Shown here: positions 34,201-47,400 of the stretch, in pieces
How positions within the stretch are numbered: position 1 is the stretch's first letter
Layout: each line of letters starts with the position of its first letter
Assembly (NCBI GenBank): GCA_029204225.1
Contig: CM055095.1
Location: 73,568,753-73,632,752 of the forward strand
Source of the DNA: Diphasiastrum complanatum
Taxonomy: Eukaryota; Streptophyta; Lycopodiopsida; Lycopodiales; Lycopodiaceae
Direction of reading: 5' to 3'
Length of the DNA stretch: 64,000 nt
Position numbers and translations under genes: made by a program
Notes under the pieces: model-generated
What the model saw: only the letters and a program-made list of their open reading frames with translations
What the model was told of the DNA's origin: nothing
Databases searched by the model: none

Positions 34201-37200
34201 GTTCAAAGTTTGGCTATTTTCCTAAACTTTTTTAATAAACACTGAAGCATGCATGTATGTGTGTATGAAATCTTCTGTGGGGGCTTGAAATCAGTGATAA
34301 TGTGCTTCTGGAGTCTTGCATGAGTGGTCTACAGTGGTTTCGAGTGGTTATGGGCTTTTCATGGTACTGGTACTTATTCTATGATGGAAAATATTTTTTA
34401 AAAATTTTGTACTGTAGATAATCGAAAACTCAATGAACTGATAAAAGAAATTCAATCTATAAATTTCTAGTGCAGTGTGACAGTATCTGTTGTAAGTCAG
34501 ATTCATTACTAATCGTGAAAGAACTGACTGAAATAACTGTAGTTCAATTTCTTTCCAAAACAAGCTATTTATATATTTTGGTTGAAAGTCGATTTTGTGA
34601 GATATTGTGTAAGATGAGGCATAGAACCCACGGTTCCCAGCCGTGGGTTCTGGGAACCGTGGAAGGAACCATACCACGGTTCCTTGAACCGTGGTACGGT
34701 TCATGTAAAAAAATAAATAATTAATTGATTAATTAATTTTCCTAAATTTCCCCCCAAAACCCCTCAAAGCTAGTTTTTGTCCCTCTCTCTCTCTCTGTCT
34801 CCCTCTCTCTTATCAATTTGGGAGATTAAATCATTTGAAGTAAATAATCTAAGTAGGGAGAATCTGGTTTTTCTAAAAAAAAATTGGCATTTTTTTAGCA
34901 TTTTTTTGGGCTATTTTTGGGGGCTGGGACAAAAAACAAACAAATTAATTAATTAATTAATTATTCAGTGCGGTTCACCACAGTTCTGGGCAAAATTTTT
35001 AAAGAGCCGTACGGTTCACTGTACGGTTCTCAGAACCATGGTGAACCGTTAACGGTTCATTGATTCTATGGATGAAGGCTTAGTATTTGCATGTTGGAGA
35101 TTGCATGTTTGTCCAACACAGGTTGATATACTTGAGACCTGTATGATCGATTGGCATTTCGATTTGTTTCAATTTACTAGATTACGAACTATACTATTTG
35201 AAAAAGCGTTGTGGGAAAGTCGTAAATTGTAAAATTCCATTGTTTCTTGGGAAATGATAATATAATTGGATTAGTTATTGGATTCTTAGGAAATTAGTTG
35301 ACTATAGTTATTATGATTTTACTGAGAAAATTTCGGATTTCGGCCATTTCTAAAGTCACAGATGTTAATCACTAGATTGATATGGTAAGAATACCTTTCA
35401 ATTGGAATTTCAACAACTTTTCTAGTATAAGTAGTCGATATGACGGGAATAGTAAAATATTCCTTTGTGGAATTACTCCAGTGTGGCATGGTGACTGGTA
35501 TCCGAGCTATCAATAAATAAAATCTGGCACTTAATTGGTTAAATGGAAATAATTTACGAAGTTAATGTGTTACCGGAACTGGTTGAATTGAGTTAGCTAG
35601 CTATCGGAGTTAGTAATTTGGTTATGGAACTATATTATGCAATAGGATTATTGGTAATCCCTAGAAAACTTGCATATTACCAGCTACTGAGCCATTCCAT
35701 ACAAGAATCTTTATGCTATGATTTATTCAAGGGAATTCGTACGGCATTTTTTTATGAGAATCCTTAACAACTAAGAGTAACTATAGATTCTGAAGATAAT
35801 GGCAATTGCAAGAGATGGACTCTTGATATATGGATCATAGTTAGAATCAATTGGTACAAAAAAGATTTATTCCTAAAATTGGCCACTCAGTTCACCAGGA
35901 TGAAATTGGTTGCTCATTATTTACAAAATCCAAAAAACCTTAAAATTATTTCTCACTTATTTAAACATTTGCTTCTTAGGATACGAAACATCGGGATGAT
36001 TCATATGATTTCTTCCAATATGGAGATATTCTCCTGAAGGACTGATTATCATCATGTGAATTACTACTTATCTAAATATGTGAATAAGGCTTGGAATTTT
36101 TGACAAATTTCCAAGGTATTTAAATTTTCTAAACCCAGTTTTTATCTCTATTACATAGGTGGATTCCTGGTGGATGTAATTACTGTTTCTCAAGTTAAAA
36201 TAGCACATGATCAAAGGAAACATCCTGGCTGTAATAGAGTTGGACCTTTGTGAAAAACATCTATTATTAACTTTTTATGATTTTTAGATATTTTTGTAAG
36301 GTCCCCTCAAGTAATTGCTATAGAAAATCTCTTTGAAAGGGAAAGAGGGGGGGTTGGGGGGGTGAAGTGATAGAGCTGATTCTATCATCAGATCCATCAG
36401 TTGCATAATTTTCGACAAAAAGCCAGAATATGTATGAAACTGTGATTATCTGAAAGCATTTTCTGACAAATCCAGAGTAAGCTACAGAAATGGAACTATT
36501 TGAGATTCTCTAGGATTGTGAGGAACATATTGGAACTAGAGGAGGTTTGGAAATTGAATTACTATTTATATGCCTAGGTAGTTCAAGAAAAGATGGAACT
36601 TAAGTTGCGCTGATCAGTTTTTAGCCAATCACAGATTTGTTGTGAATGGGATCAAGGTAGAATATGTTTGATGATGATCTTAGATGCCTAGATCTCTATA
36701 TGAGTCAACCAAATCTTAGTAGGTGTACTAGGATCTGTGTAGATTTTGTTAAAGAAAAAAATTAGAAGTAAAATGGTTTGGAAAACTCGTGAGAGTGGAC
36801 ATGGTTCTTCATCTCAGAGATTTCCCAAATAGGTTATTTACTCTTGATAAATAAGAGTCTTGTTGAGATAACTGAGGCAAAATTTGAATGTGTTTGTGTG
36901 AAATTGAGTGTGTGAATTTTGAAATTATGTTGAAACTTGAGACATAGACACTTGAGATTAGATTCGAAAAGGTCCACGAAACATCTCTTCTCTCTCTCTC
37001 TCTCTCGCAAAATCGGTCTAAAAGGCCCAAATTGGGCTTCTGCCTGATTTGGGCCTTCTTTTCCAAGTCGGCCGATTTGAATAGGTTGCCGATTCGAATC
37101 GGACCGATTCGAATTGCGCTTCATTGTTCGAATCGCCAATTGATGCAGCATTTCCAGTGACTTCCCTGTGAAAGAGAATTTGGGACTATTCTCATGTTTC

Positions 37201-38433
37201 ATGAGTTGTGTTTCAACATGAACTTTTGTAGTTTCTATTGATTATGTATGATGGGAATTCAGCGGAATCATAATTTTGATTCTAAGTATTTAGGGTTGAT
37301 TAAATCATAAGTGGATACATGATTATTATAAAGGATTATGTGAAAAGAAATGATTCTTAGAAATAATGAGTAATTCTTGATTCTAAGATGAGACAAGAAA
37401 CTAGATCAATGGTTGGAAAATTATAATTCTCTTTGCTCTAGTAATAAATTGAGGACATATGTGTCTCACAAACATTCTCATTAGGAAAGTTATTTTTCTC
37501 GAAGAAAGTTCGTCTATATTAGTAGAGGATACTCTACTATTGATTATAGTTTGTATATGCTTAGATACAGTTTACAACCTAGATTTGCACCTACTATGGG
37601 GACAGTAAGGGGATGGCAGCAGCAATGCACCTAGCACTAGGGTTTGGTCCATTACGGCCTATTTCACCTTCAGCCACAGGGCCATCATGGCCTAGCCCAT
37701 CATCAATAGGGCCATCATAGACTTCATCAGTAGAGGCACGGCCTACATCAGCAACAACAGGGCCATCATCTACACATCTACAGGAGAGGCAATTGCATTA
37801 GGGGAGTCAGTTGGGAGGGCCTACTGAGCATGGTGGCCCAAGTTAAGTAGAGGCGGCAGTTCCTAGGGTGGCTATGGGAGGCGTTGGAGACCACATGGTG
37901 GAGCACAATCATGCCCTAGAGGCCACTCATTCAATAAAGCAAGTGACAAGACAAACATTAGCAAACTTTAGGAACCACCAAAAGCAACACAAAGTCAAAG
38001 TGGACAAACCGCGGGCAGATCAACATCAGTAGGAATTCGCTTACAAAAACTCCCATAATAATCTTGCACTTGCAAGCCCTGTGGCACAATGCAATGAATC
38101 CGTCTTTCAAAACTTAATTTGTTCTTAATATTGACAAACAAAATTGCTACATGTTATTTTTCAAAAAAATTATTCAAGGTTTTGAAGCTCGTACATGACA
38201 AAACTGTGATGATATCAAATATTACATACTACCCAATTAATTTCAAGGTTATGCGGATTACAACATACCTGGCTACATCTAACCCGCATTACAGCCTCAA
38301 GACCTTGAGGCCGTGTGACGTTCCACCTTAAATCATTATACAACTTTGCTGAATCCATTCGAGCACTAAAAGGATAGTAATAATACACCTGTGAAGACAC
38401 AACAAATTTACATCATCATCAGATTCAACCAAC

Positions 38434-38487
<54 letters not shown>

Positions 38488-41400
38488 CAGTTTGTTACTT
38501 TGCACCACAGACATCATCTTTTGCAGATTTTGGTGGTGACACTTTCCAGGCTCTCTCAGATGATATATTCAGCTTCGCAAAGCGAGGCCTTATTCTTTTA
38601 GCAGGGGATTTTAATGCTCGTACGAGCATAAGGCAAGCTGAGTTTTATGCAGAGAGTGATTTTCTACAGGTTCGCACATTAGATATGGGCTTTGACAGGA
38701 CCTCACAGGATGCAGATACTCCAGCTACCCACTTTGGAGAGCGGCTGATTGGTTTAGCAGAGGCCCATTCCTTAATTATTTTGAATGGCCTTCCTTACTG
38801 GCCTTCGTCATATCATTTTACTTGTCACCCACATGGAGGAGGACATAGTGTTGTTGACTACTTCATTGGGTCACCGGCTTTGATCCCATTTCTTCATACC
38901 TTTCGCATTATACCTCCTACCATTTCGGATCACTCCCTCCTACTTCTATCCCTTGGTCATCATAGTACCACAGTCACAACACACCGTCCCACTCATCACC
39001 ATCGCCCGGTTTTCTCTCCATCTGGTTTCCCCCTTTACACCGAGCCCCTAGTTACTTTTCTCCAAGACTTCCCCTTCACCTCCTTAGTTGACCAACAAGC
39101 TATCTTTTTATCTCAATCTCTTTTGCAATCTGCCAATACTACCTATCCTTCGAAAACCTTTCCTTCGCATAAACGCACTCACAACAAATGGTATGATACA
39201 GAGTGCTTCTCATTGCATAAACAAGTTGTATACGCTAGATACCACTCTCCTCACACCCTAGCCTTGAAACAAAGAGAATATCACAAAGTGACTCTGAAAA
39301 AAAAGACAGCTTATCTCCAGTCCTTGGAACAAAAACTTGTTGATGCTATTGCCTCTCCATCCTCCCATTTCTTTTGGCGGATGTTCTCTAAAAACCCTTA
39401 TAAACTCGCTCCTATTGCTATTGAATCATGGATAAATTATGCTACTAAGCTTTATACAGTTGACTCTCTTTCCATTTCGCTTTCCCCACGCCCTTCAGAA
39501 TTCACCTCTTTACCCCGTCCATGGTTGAAAACGCCATCCAAATTGGTCAAACCCAAAAAGCCACTGATGTTGACCTCCTAAGTATGGACTTCCTAAAACC
39601 AGCTGCTCACATTATTGCCCCATACATTTCCCATATCTTTAACCAATCTATCATCTTCGGACTCCCCACATCGTGGTGCACCAACCTTTTACACCCTATC
39701 CTCAAAGCCGGGGATCCTTTGATTGTTGACAACTACCGCACTATTATGATCAGTCATACTATGGCCAAGCTATATGGATCCGTTTTACAGTCTATTGTCA
39801 GCTCACGAGCAGAGACAGAAGGGTTACATGCTATGGGACAGGCAGGTTTTCGCGCTGGCTACTCCACGGCTGACCAGATATTTATCTTGAGATGCATTAT
39901 TGAGGAGGCTAAGTTCAGGAAGCAGAGGGTTTATTGTTGCTTTGTGGATTTCCGCAAAGCCTTTGATTCTGTTCCGAGACACCTTTTACTCCAGCGCTTA
40001 GCATCGCTTGGCTTTTCTCAGGAGATCATTGCTGCTATCATCACATTGTATGAGAGAGTGTTGGCCCGTTTTCGAGATGGTGATGGATGGTCCTCTTACA
40101 TTCATAGTACAGTGGGAGTTAAGCAGGGATGTCCTTTGTCCCCTACTCTCTTTGCTCTATATATTGATGATCTTGAGCGGACTATTAGGGAGGAGGGTGG
40201 AGATGGCTGTCCGTTAGCAGATATGATTATCCCTATTCTACTGTATGCGGATGACGTGATACTTCTATCGAGATCCGCATCTGGGCTTCAGTAGCACCTT
40301 GATGCTTTATATACTTTCTGCCAGACATGGGGTTTGATGGTGAACATTGGTAAGACTAAGGTCATGGTGTTCAACACCAATCGACAACATATGAGAGACA
40401 CAGTGTTCTACTATGATGGGCTTCCACTGGAGATAGTAGCCTCTTATACTTACTTAGGTGCCCTTTTTACTGGTCCATTGCTCACTTTTAGACCAGCTGC
40501 ACTGTCTAGGCTCCGCAAGGGGCACTTTGCTCTTGTCCAGATGGAGAGGTTTTCCTCTATTTATTATGTACATGATCCTGATACACGCTGTCGCCTTTTT
40601 TCTGCCACTGTCTCTCCGGTGGCTCTATATTCAGCAGAGACATGGTGTCCTGGCTTGTCCAGAGATACTTGGAGTGATATTTCACGTTTGCAGATCCTTA
40701 TGCTCAGCCGGATGATCCGTGCGAAGCAGTCAGTTCCCCATGATATCATTCTGGCAGAGTTTGCCTCACCACCACTGATTGTCGAGGCTATATTTCGGAT
40801 TATCACATTCATTCATAGAGTCTCGGAGCTTGATTCATCCAGATATGTTGCTACAGCTTTCACATCCTCTCACACTCTAGCTAGTCAACAGGCTAAGTCC
40901 TCATGGTTTCAGTGTGTTTCTGACCTTTTGAGTAGGTGGGGTTTATCTATATCTGATCTCCCCAACGGGACACACACATATATCCGCCAGCAGATTTACA
41001 GAGCTTACATTAGCACAGTGTGGTCTCACCCAGATCCAGCATGGGTCAAGCTTCATTTTTATCACACTCATCTTCTTCAGCTGGATGTTTCCGGGCTTCC
41101 CATTCGACCGGGTTATTTGTCTCAGACGTTATCTTTTGGCCTGCGTTACCGTCTTGGTCAGTTTAGGGTCTCTTCTCACCAGCTTGCTATTGAGACAGGC
41201 AGATACACAGACACACCTCGACCACTACGGATTTGTCAGTGCTGCTCTTTACAGGAGATTGAGGATGAGTTCCATTTTATTTTCCGATGCCCAGCCTACT
41301 ATGAGATCAGAGGCAGATACCATTGCTTATACAAAGATACTCCACTTACACTTGCTTCTTTTCTTGCCTTCTCAGATGCGAGATGTGTTGGTTTATTATT

Positions 41401-44400
41401 GCGAGAGATGTTTACTCTCAGATCTTCCTTTTTATTGGATGTTTCTGATATGGATCATAGCCAGTCCCACATTACGCACTTTTTCCAGAAGAGGGATAGA
41501 GATGAGACTTATGACAGTGAGTTAGACATTCCAGCACGACGACCGAAGCTCCAGCATCCTCTTCGCTCCTCCAGGCCCAGGGCTCTCCATCGGAGGCCAA
41601 CACCTGCTTCTCACCATATCACGCAGTTTTTTATATCCACTTAGCCAGTTAGCTAACTTATTTTAGTTTTCTCTTTCCCTCTGTGTAGCTAGTGGTTAAG
41701 CTGAGGGTTAAGCTTTGTTTTTCTCTCTGTTTTCTAGTGCTGGTTTAGCTGTTAGAAATAAGTCCGACATGGACAACGCTCCTTTTTTGATGTACTCTCT
41801 ACTTGTCTTATGTGCCCTCGGGTACTTAACAGACATTAATATAATTCTAATTCTCTCTCTCTCGGTCATAGTGTTATTGATTACCTCATGGGGTCACCTT
41901 AATCCATTCCCCTCATTCACAGTTTCTATATCTCTCCCACCACTCTCTCTGATCATTCGTTCCTTTCCTTCGCTATTGGCCACCTTCTATCACTACCACC
42001 TCCACCACAATCCACACTACCCCTTGCACCCAAATACACTTTCCACCCCCTCTACATACCGCTCTACCAAGAATCCCTTGCCTCCTTACTTCACTCTTTC
42101 CCGCACAACAAACCATTGGAGTCTCAGGCTGCCTTCCTCACCACTTCTCTTCATACCGCTGCAACTTTAGCCTTTTCATGTAAACCTCACAAAAACAGAC
42201 CAACTCATCCGCGATCCTCGACCTTTCCATCCACCATGGTACGATGTGGAATGCCGCTCCTTCCACCACACTGTCACACATGCTCGTGTACATGCCCCCC
42301 ATCTCCTTCGCTCCTCACGGCAAGTGTACAACCGCACACTTCGCCGTAAAAAACGTGCCTATGATGATTCCGAAGGAAGCCGCCTTGTGAACCTCCTTTA
42401 CAGCTCCTCTTCTGGAGCCTTTTGGCGTGAATTTATCCCCCGTTTGTCCACCCCCTCTCCTAGACGACCTACATACCTGGACTGACTATGCTACCTAGCT
42501 TTACATTATACCCATTGATACGCCCATTTCCATCTCCCCTCGACCATTAGATTTCACCCTCTTCACCCCTGATTTGGTCCAGGCAGCAGTCAAAAAATTC
42601 AAAACCCATCGAACTAGAGACATTGAAGATCTTGAATCCGAACTACTGATTCACGCCTCAGACACTCTTGCCCCCACACTATCCACTCTCCTCAACCATG
42701 TTGTTGTTGAAGGCTTCCCATCTTCATGGTGCACCAACATCATACATCCCATCCATAAAAATGGTGACCCCATGGTACCTGGTAATTATCGCACTATCGT
42801 GATTGGGCATGTTCTCGCGAAGTTATATGGCACCATCCTTCAATCTGCAGTTAGCTCAGAGGCAGAGTCCAGGAGATTGCATGCATTGGGTCAGCCTTCA
42901 TTACTCCACGACTGATCATATCTTCACACTTCGAGCTCTCATTGAGGAAGCTAGGCATAGGAAGGAAAAGGTTTACTATAGTTTTGTGGACTTCAAGAAA
43001 GCCTTTGACTCTGTCCCACGCTCTCTACTTATCCAGCGACTTCGCGACCTAGGTTTCTCGACAAATATTATTCTAGCTGTCATGGCTCTCATAACAGTGA
43101 CATTTTTGAGCAGATCCGGAGTACTATTGGGGTTAAACAGGGATGCTCTCTTTCACCAGTTCTTTTTGGACTATACATCGATGAGCTGGAGGGTCATTTC
43201 TCAGTGTGGCGGGGACGGTTGCAAGCTTGGTGACATTCTGATCACTATCCTTCTATATGCAGATGATGTGGTGCTTGCCTCTCATACCAGAGACGGATTA
43301 CAGAGACAGCTGGATTGCTTACACACCTTTTGTACTCAGTGGGGTTTAGAGGTGAACCTCTCGAAGACCAAAATCATGGTCTTCAATACCTCTCGGGCTT
43401 TAGGGCAGTGTCAGGAGCTTACCTTTGATGGACGGCCTCTAGAGGTGGTTTTTTCATATACTTAACCTTGGTGTGCTCTTCACTGGTCCTACTTTCAGTA
43501 TGAGACACATATGGTGAGCACTTTCTTTTACCGGGTGAGGCCCATGAGCTTGCCATTTTTAATGGCTTTCCTGCTGGCCAAGATCTGGTGACTATACTTG
43601 CCACCCCCATGGTGGTGGGCATAGTGTTGTGGATTATTTCATGGGGTCACCATCTCTTATTCCCTTTCTATCTGACTTTCTTGTTTCTCCCACTACATTA
43701 TCTAACCATTCCTTTCTTTCCATTAATTTGGGCTCAATGTCTGATCTCTCCCCACCTAATCCCTCTCCATATATATCTATTTGTGAAATTAGAATATATC
43801 CAATTTCACAAATTTATATAGAGAAGTCAGTGATGTCATAAGCTAAACCTTAGAAACAATATATGAGAAACTCAAAAAGTCAAAGGATCTAAGTCAAAAC
43901 AACAATAAAAAATTCAATAGACAAAAAATCTTAGCCAAATAGCATTGCTTATGTCTCATCTGTACCCAAGCAAAAGTTGCTGACTGGGTTTCGAAAGAAT
44001 CCGGATTCTCTCCCCACCTAATCTCCACCTAATTCCTCTCCTATAGAACGCACCCCTAAGTATACATTTAATAACGCATACACACACCTTTACCAAGATG
44101 CTCTCTCCTTCCTACTCCAAAATCTTCCTTATGATAGTCCACTCCACTCCCAAGCATCGTCCCTCACACTAGCTCTTCATATTGCCACCTCTATGGGCTT
44201 CCCATCCAAACATCGTAAAAGATCCAAGTGCCCGAAGTCACGACATCATCCTCATATGATGATGTTTGCAAGCAACTCCACTCGCAAATTACTCTCCGTT
44301 ACCATCTCACCATCTTCGTCATCTCAAACGCCTATATAGCTATATATAAAACTTCTGAAGGGAAACGCCTTGTAGATCTTCTCTATAGCTCCTCATCCGG

Positions 44401-47400
44401 TGCATTCTGGCGTGAGTTTATCCCCCGTGCGCTGCAATTTGAGACTTCATCTCTGATTTTTGCCATCAAATTCAGGGAATTAGAGTGAAATTTTGAAGAG
44501 GAAGAGTGGTGTTAATCCAGCGTTGACAGTGTCCTCATCCATCCTGATTTTCAGAGTTACATTTTGGCTTAAATCAGAAGATTTTGGAGCCATCAGATCA
44601 ATGTCCAGTCAGCGAGGGTAGAGGAACACCAAAGTTACAAAGTATTTGCATTTTTGGGGCCTTAAAACAGAGTTTCCTGAGATATTGAACCTCAGCTAGA
44701 CAGCGAGTAGGGTGATCTGAAAATTTCAGAATTTGCAACTGAATTTGGGCTTTAATTTTGGTTTTTGGAAACCAACTCAGAAGTTGTCAGACCAGCGAGG
44801 GGGGATAGCAAAAAATTTCAGATCTTTTTGCACTTTTTTCGGGCTTCTATTCAAACTTCTCAGTGCCACAGGTCTGCTAGCAAGCCAGCGAGCTATTCTA
44901 TTCAAGCAACCGGAAATTTGGTACCATTTTGGAGTTTCAAACTGGGATTTTCCGGGACAGCAGGTCTGAAAATTTGGGTAAGCTGAGAGGGTTCCTCTTT
45001 GTATTTTCTTTGGAAGTACAGTCCTCAGAAACAGCTAAGTCATCTTTTCTTTCCCTTGTACAGTTGTAAATTAGTCTTTCTGACTTTTTTTTTTTGTTTT
45101 TCAGAAGTTATCGACGAACTTGAAACAGAAGCCTTGGCTTACAGTAAAGGGAAAGAACCTATGGAAATGGAAGAACAGAAACAGTTCGCCGAAGAACTCG
45201 ACGAATTGGTTACCAAGGAGTAGTTTCTCCATTTGGTAACAGAAGTGGATGAACTGAAGTTGGCATTAGCCAATTTCAAGTCCAGTGTGGACGACTCGTT
45301 CGCTGAACTCAAAGGCTTGATTTTGAGTTCCGCGAAAGGAAGCCTTCCCTCCACTTCTCAGTTGTCCCCTTCTCCACTTCCATCAGTTTCGGGTGAGACT
45401 TTGCAGTCTCACCCCAGTGTCTTTAAAGATTTAAAACCTCCTACTTTTATTGGGGAAGAGAAGGATAGAAATGCAGACATTCTAAAAACCTTCCTCAGCA
45501 AATGGAAGAACATTCATGCTCTTAAACAGACCCCTGACCATTTGCAAGCAATTGAGGCCAGTCTTTCCTTAGGGCCCATGGCCTATAAGTGGTCGTTAAA
45601 TCTCTAGGAGACTGGGCAGACTTCCCGGTCATGGAAAGCCTTTGAAGAAGCTTTCCTAAGAGAATTCCTACCAGAAAATGAACTTCATAGAGCCTGGGAA
45701 GCCTGAGAGGGTTTGTCCGAGGCCTCAAAGATGAATATAAAGTAGAGGTCCAGAGAAACTCGCCTACTACCCTTGAGCAAGCTCTCAGATATGCTCAAAT
45801 CTATGATGATTCAGTGGGTAGGAAGAGGGCGAGACAGCAGCCCCTTTCTGAGCAGCCTCCTCAGAAAGACTTTCAATTTAAAAAGAAATTTTTAAAAAGA
45901 AAGAAAGAAGATAAATTTAAAGGTGAAGCTCCTCAGAAACGCCCTTCACTCATACAGCCCTTAAAACCAGAAGATTTTGAGAAAGCCAAACAAGAACGTT
46001 TGTGCTTTGTGTATGGGCAAGGGACACACAGTCAGACAGTGTCTCAAGGGGCCTTTCACTAAAAAAGATAAAAAAGACAAGAAACAAGTTCATCTTGTTC
46101 AGACTGTAAAAGGAGAACACCCTCAGCTTTCAGTATAAAGGCCGAGAGATCCAGTTGCATGGGGAACATGATGTTCCCAACAGCCCTATGGTCTGCAGTT
46201 CAGAGCTCTGTCAGCTGATCGGAGACGATGACCATCAGGTATTCTTATGTGACTTTCAGTTTATTTCTGAAGTTTCTATTTCTAGTTCTATACAGCAGAA
46301 AATCAGTAAATTAGAGACTTTATTGTCTAAATTTTGAAGATGTTTTTCCTGAAGATTTGCCACATGGTTTGCCACCTAGCAGAGAGGTAGATCATGTAAT
46401 AAACCTAATACCCGGTACAGCACCTGTTTCTAAACCTCCATATCGAGTCAGCCGAATAGAGGATGAAAAAATAACTAGGCAGTTCACAGATTATCTTGGG
46501 AAAGGCCAAATTCAGACCAGTAGTTCACCATGGGCCTCACCAATCCTTGGTGAAAAAGAAAGAGGGGTCTATGCGTCTTTGCGTAGATTACAGAGCCCTC
46601 AATAAAGTCACAATAAAGAATAAATATCCTATGCCTCGGGCAGATGAGTTGTTTGATCAACTCGACGAGGCTAAATTTTTCAGTAAAATAGACCTCAGAT
46701 CGGGATACCATCAAGTTCGTATAAAATCGGATGATGTCCTGAAAACAGCTTTTAGGAATCGTCACGGTCATTATAAGTTTAAGGTGATGCCATTTGGGCT
46801 CACAAATGCTCCAGCTACCTTTATGACCTTGATGAACAGTGTCCTCAGACCATACTTGGGTAAGTTTGTAGTCGTATTTTTAGATGACATCCTCGTCTAC
46901 AGCAAAACGAGGAGATATAGACGTGGAAAATTCAATACAGTAGCAGATGCCCTTAGCAGAATGCCTATGATAAACGAACTGAGTTTTACTCAGATTCGTA
47001 ATGAGTTACTCGAGTCCTTGAGAGGGAAATGCCAGCATGATGCATTCTTCTCTACTATCTGGAACTCAGTCCAGAGCAGACAGTTACAGACTGCAGAACC
47101 AGTTCTCGGGGCTGGTGCCAGTTCATCCAAGAATACGGCAGCTTCCGTTGAGGATGATGATGCGTCCGAGTATACGTCGTCAGATGACGTTAAGGATTCT
47201 GAGCCTGTATTACCCAAGCAAACCCGTGGTTGAGGGTCAGTTGACTCAAGGATTCAAATAGAAACAGTATTCCATTCAAGATGAGTACTTGCTCTATAGA
47301 GATAGAGTATGTGTCCCCAATTGAGAGGATTATAGGCCGCAGGTCCTATATGAATGTCATGACAATCCTAGCGCAGGACACCCAGGCATACAGAAGACCT

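Larger units (their letters stand above)
33984..38009 (-). other. SEC24 intron, 4.0 kb
   Basis: The donor gtttgt follows 38010 and the acceptor atatgcag precedes 33983. Besides the MITE-like element below, 35.1-37.5 kb is AT-rich with faint gypsy-like phrases (for example around 36210). CT-rich tracts lie at 34780-34810 and 36985-37006. I see no gene in it. Confidence 0.85.

Noticed and set aside
38391-38480. N-terminal part of the long ORF starting at 38391
   Set aside because: It reads through intron bases and the TC microsatellite; LINE homology begins only at about 38485.
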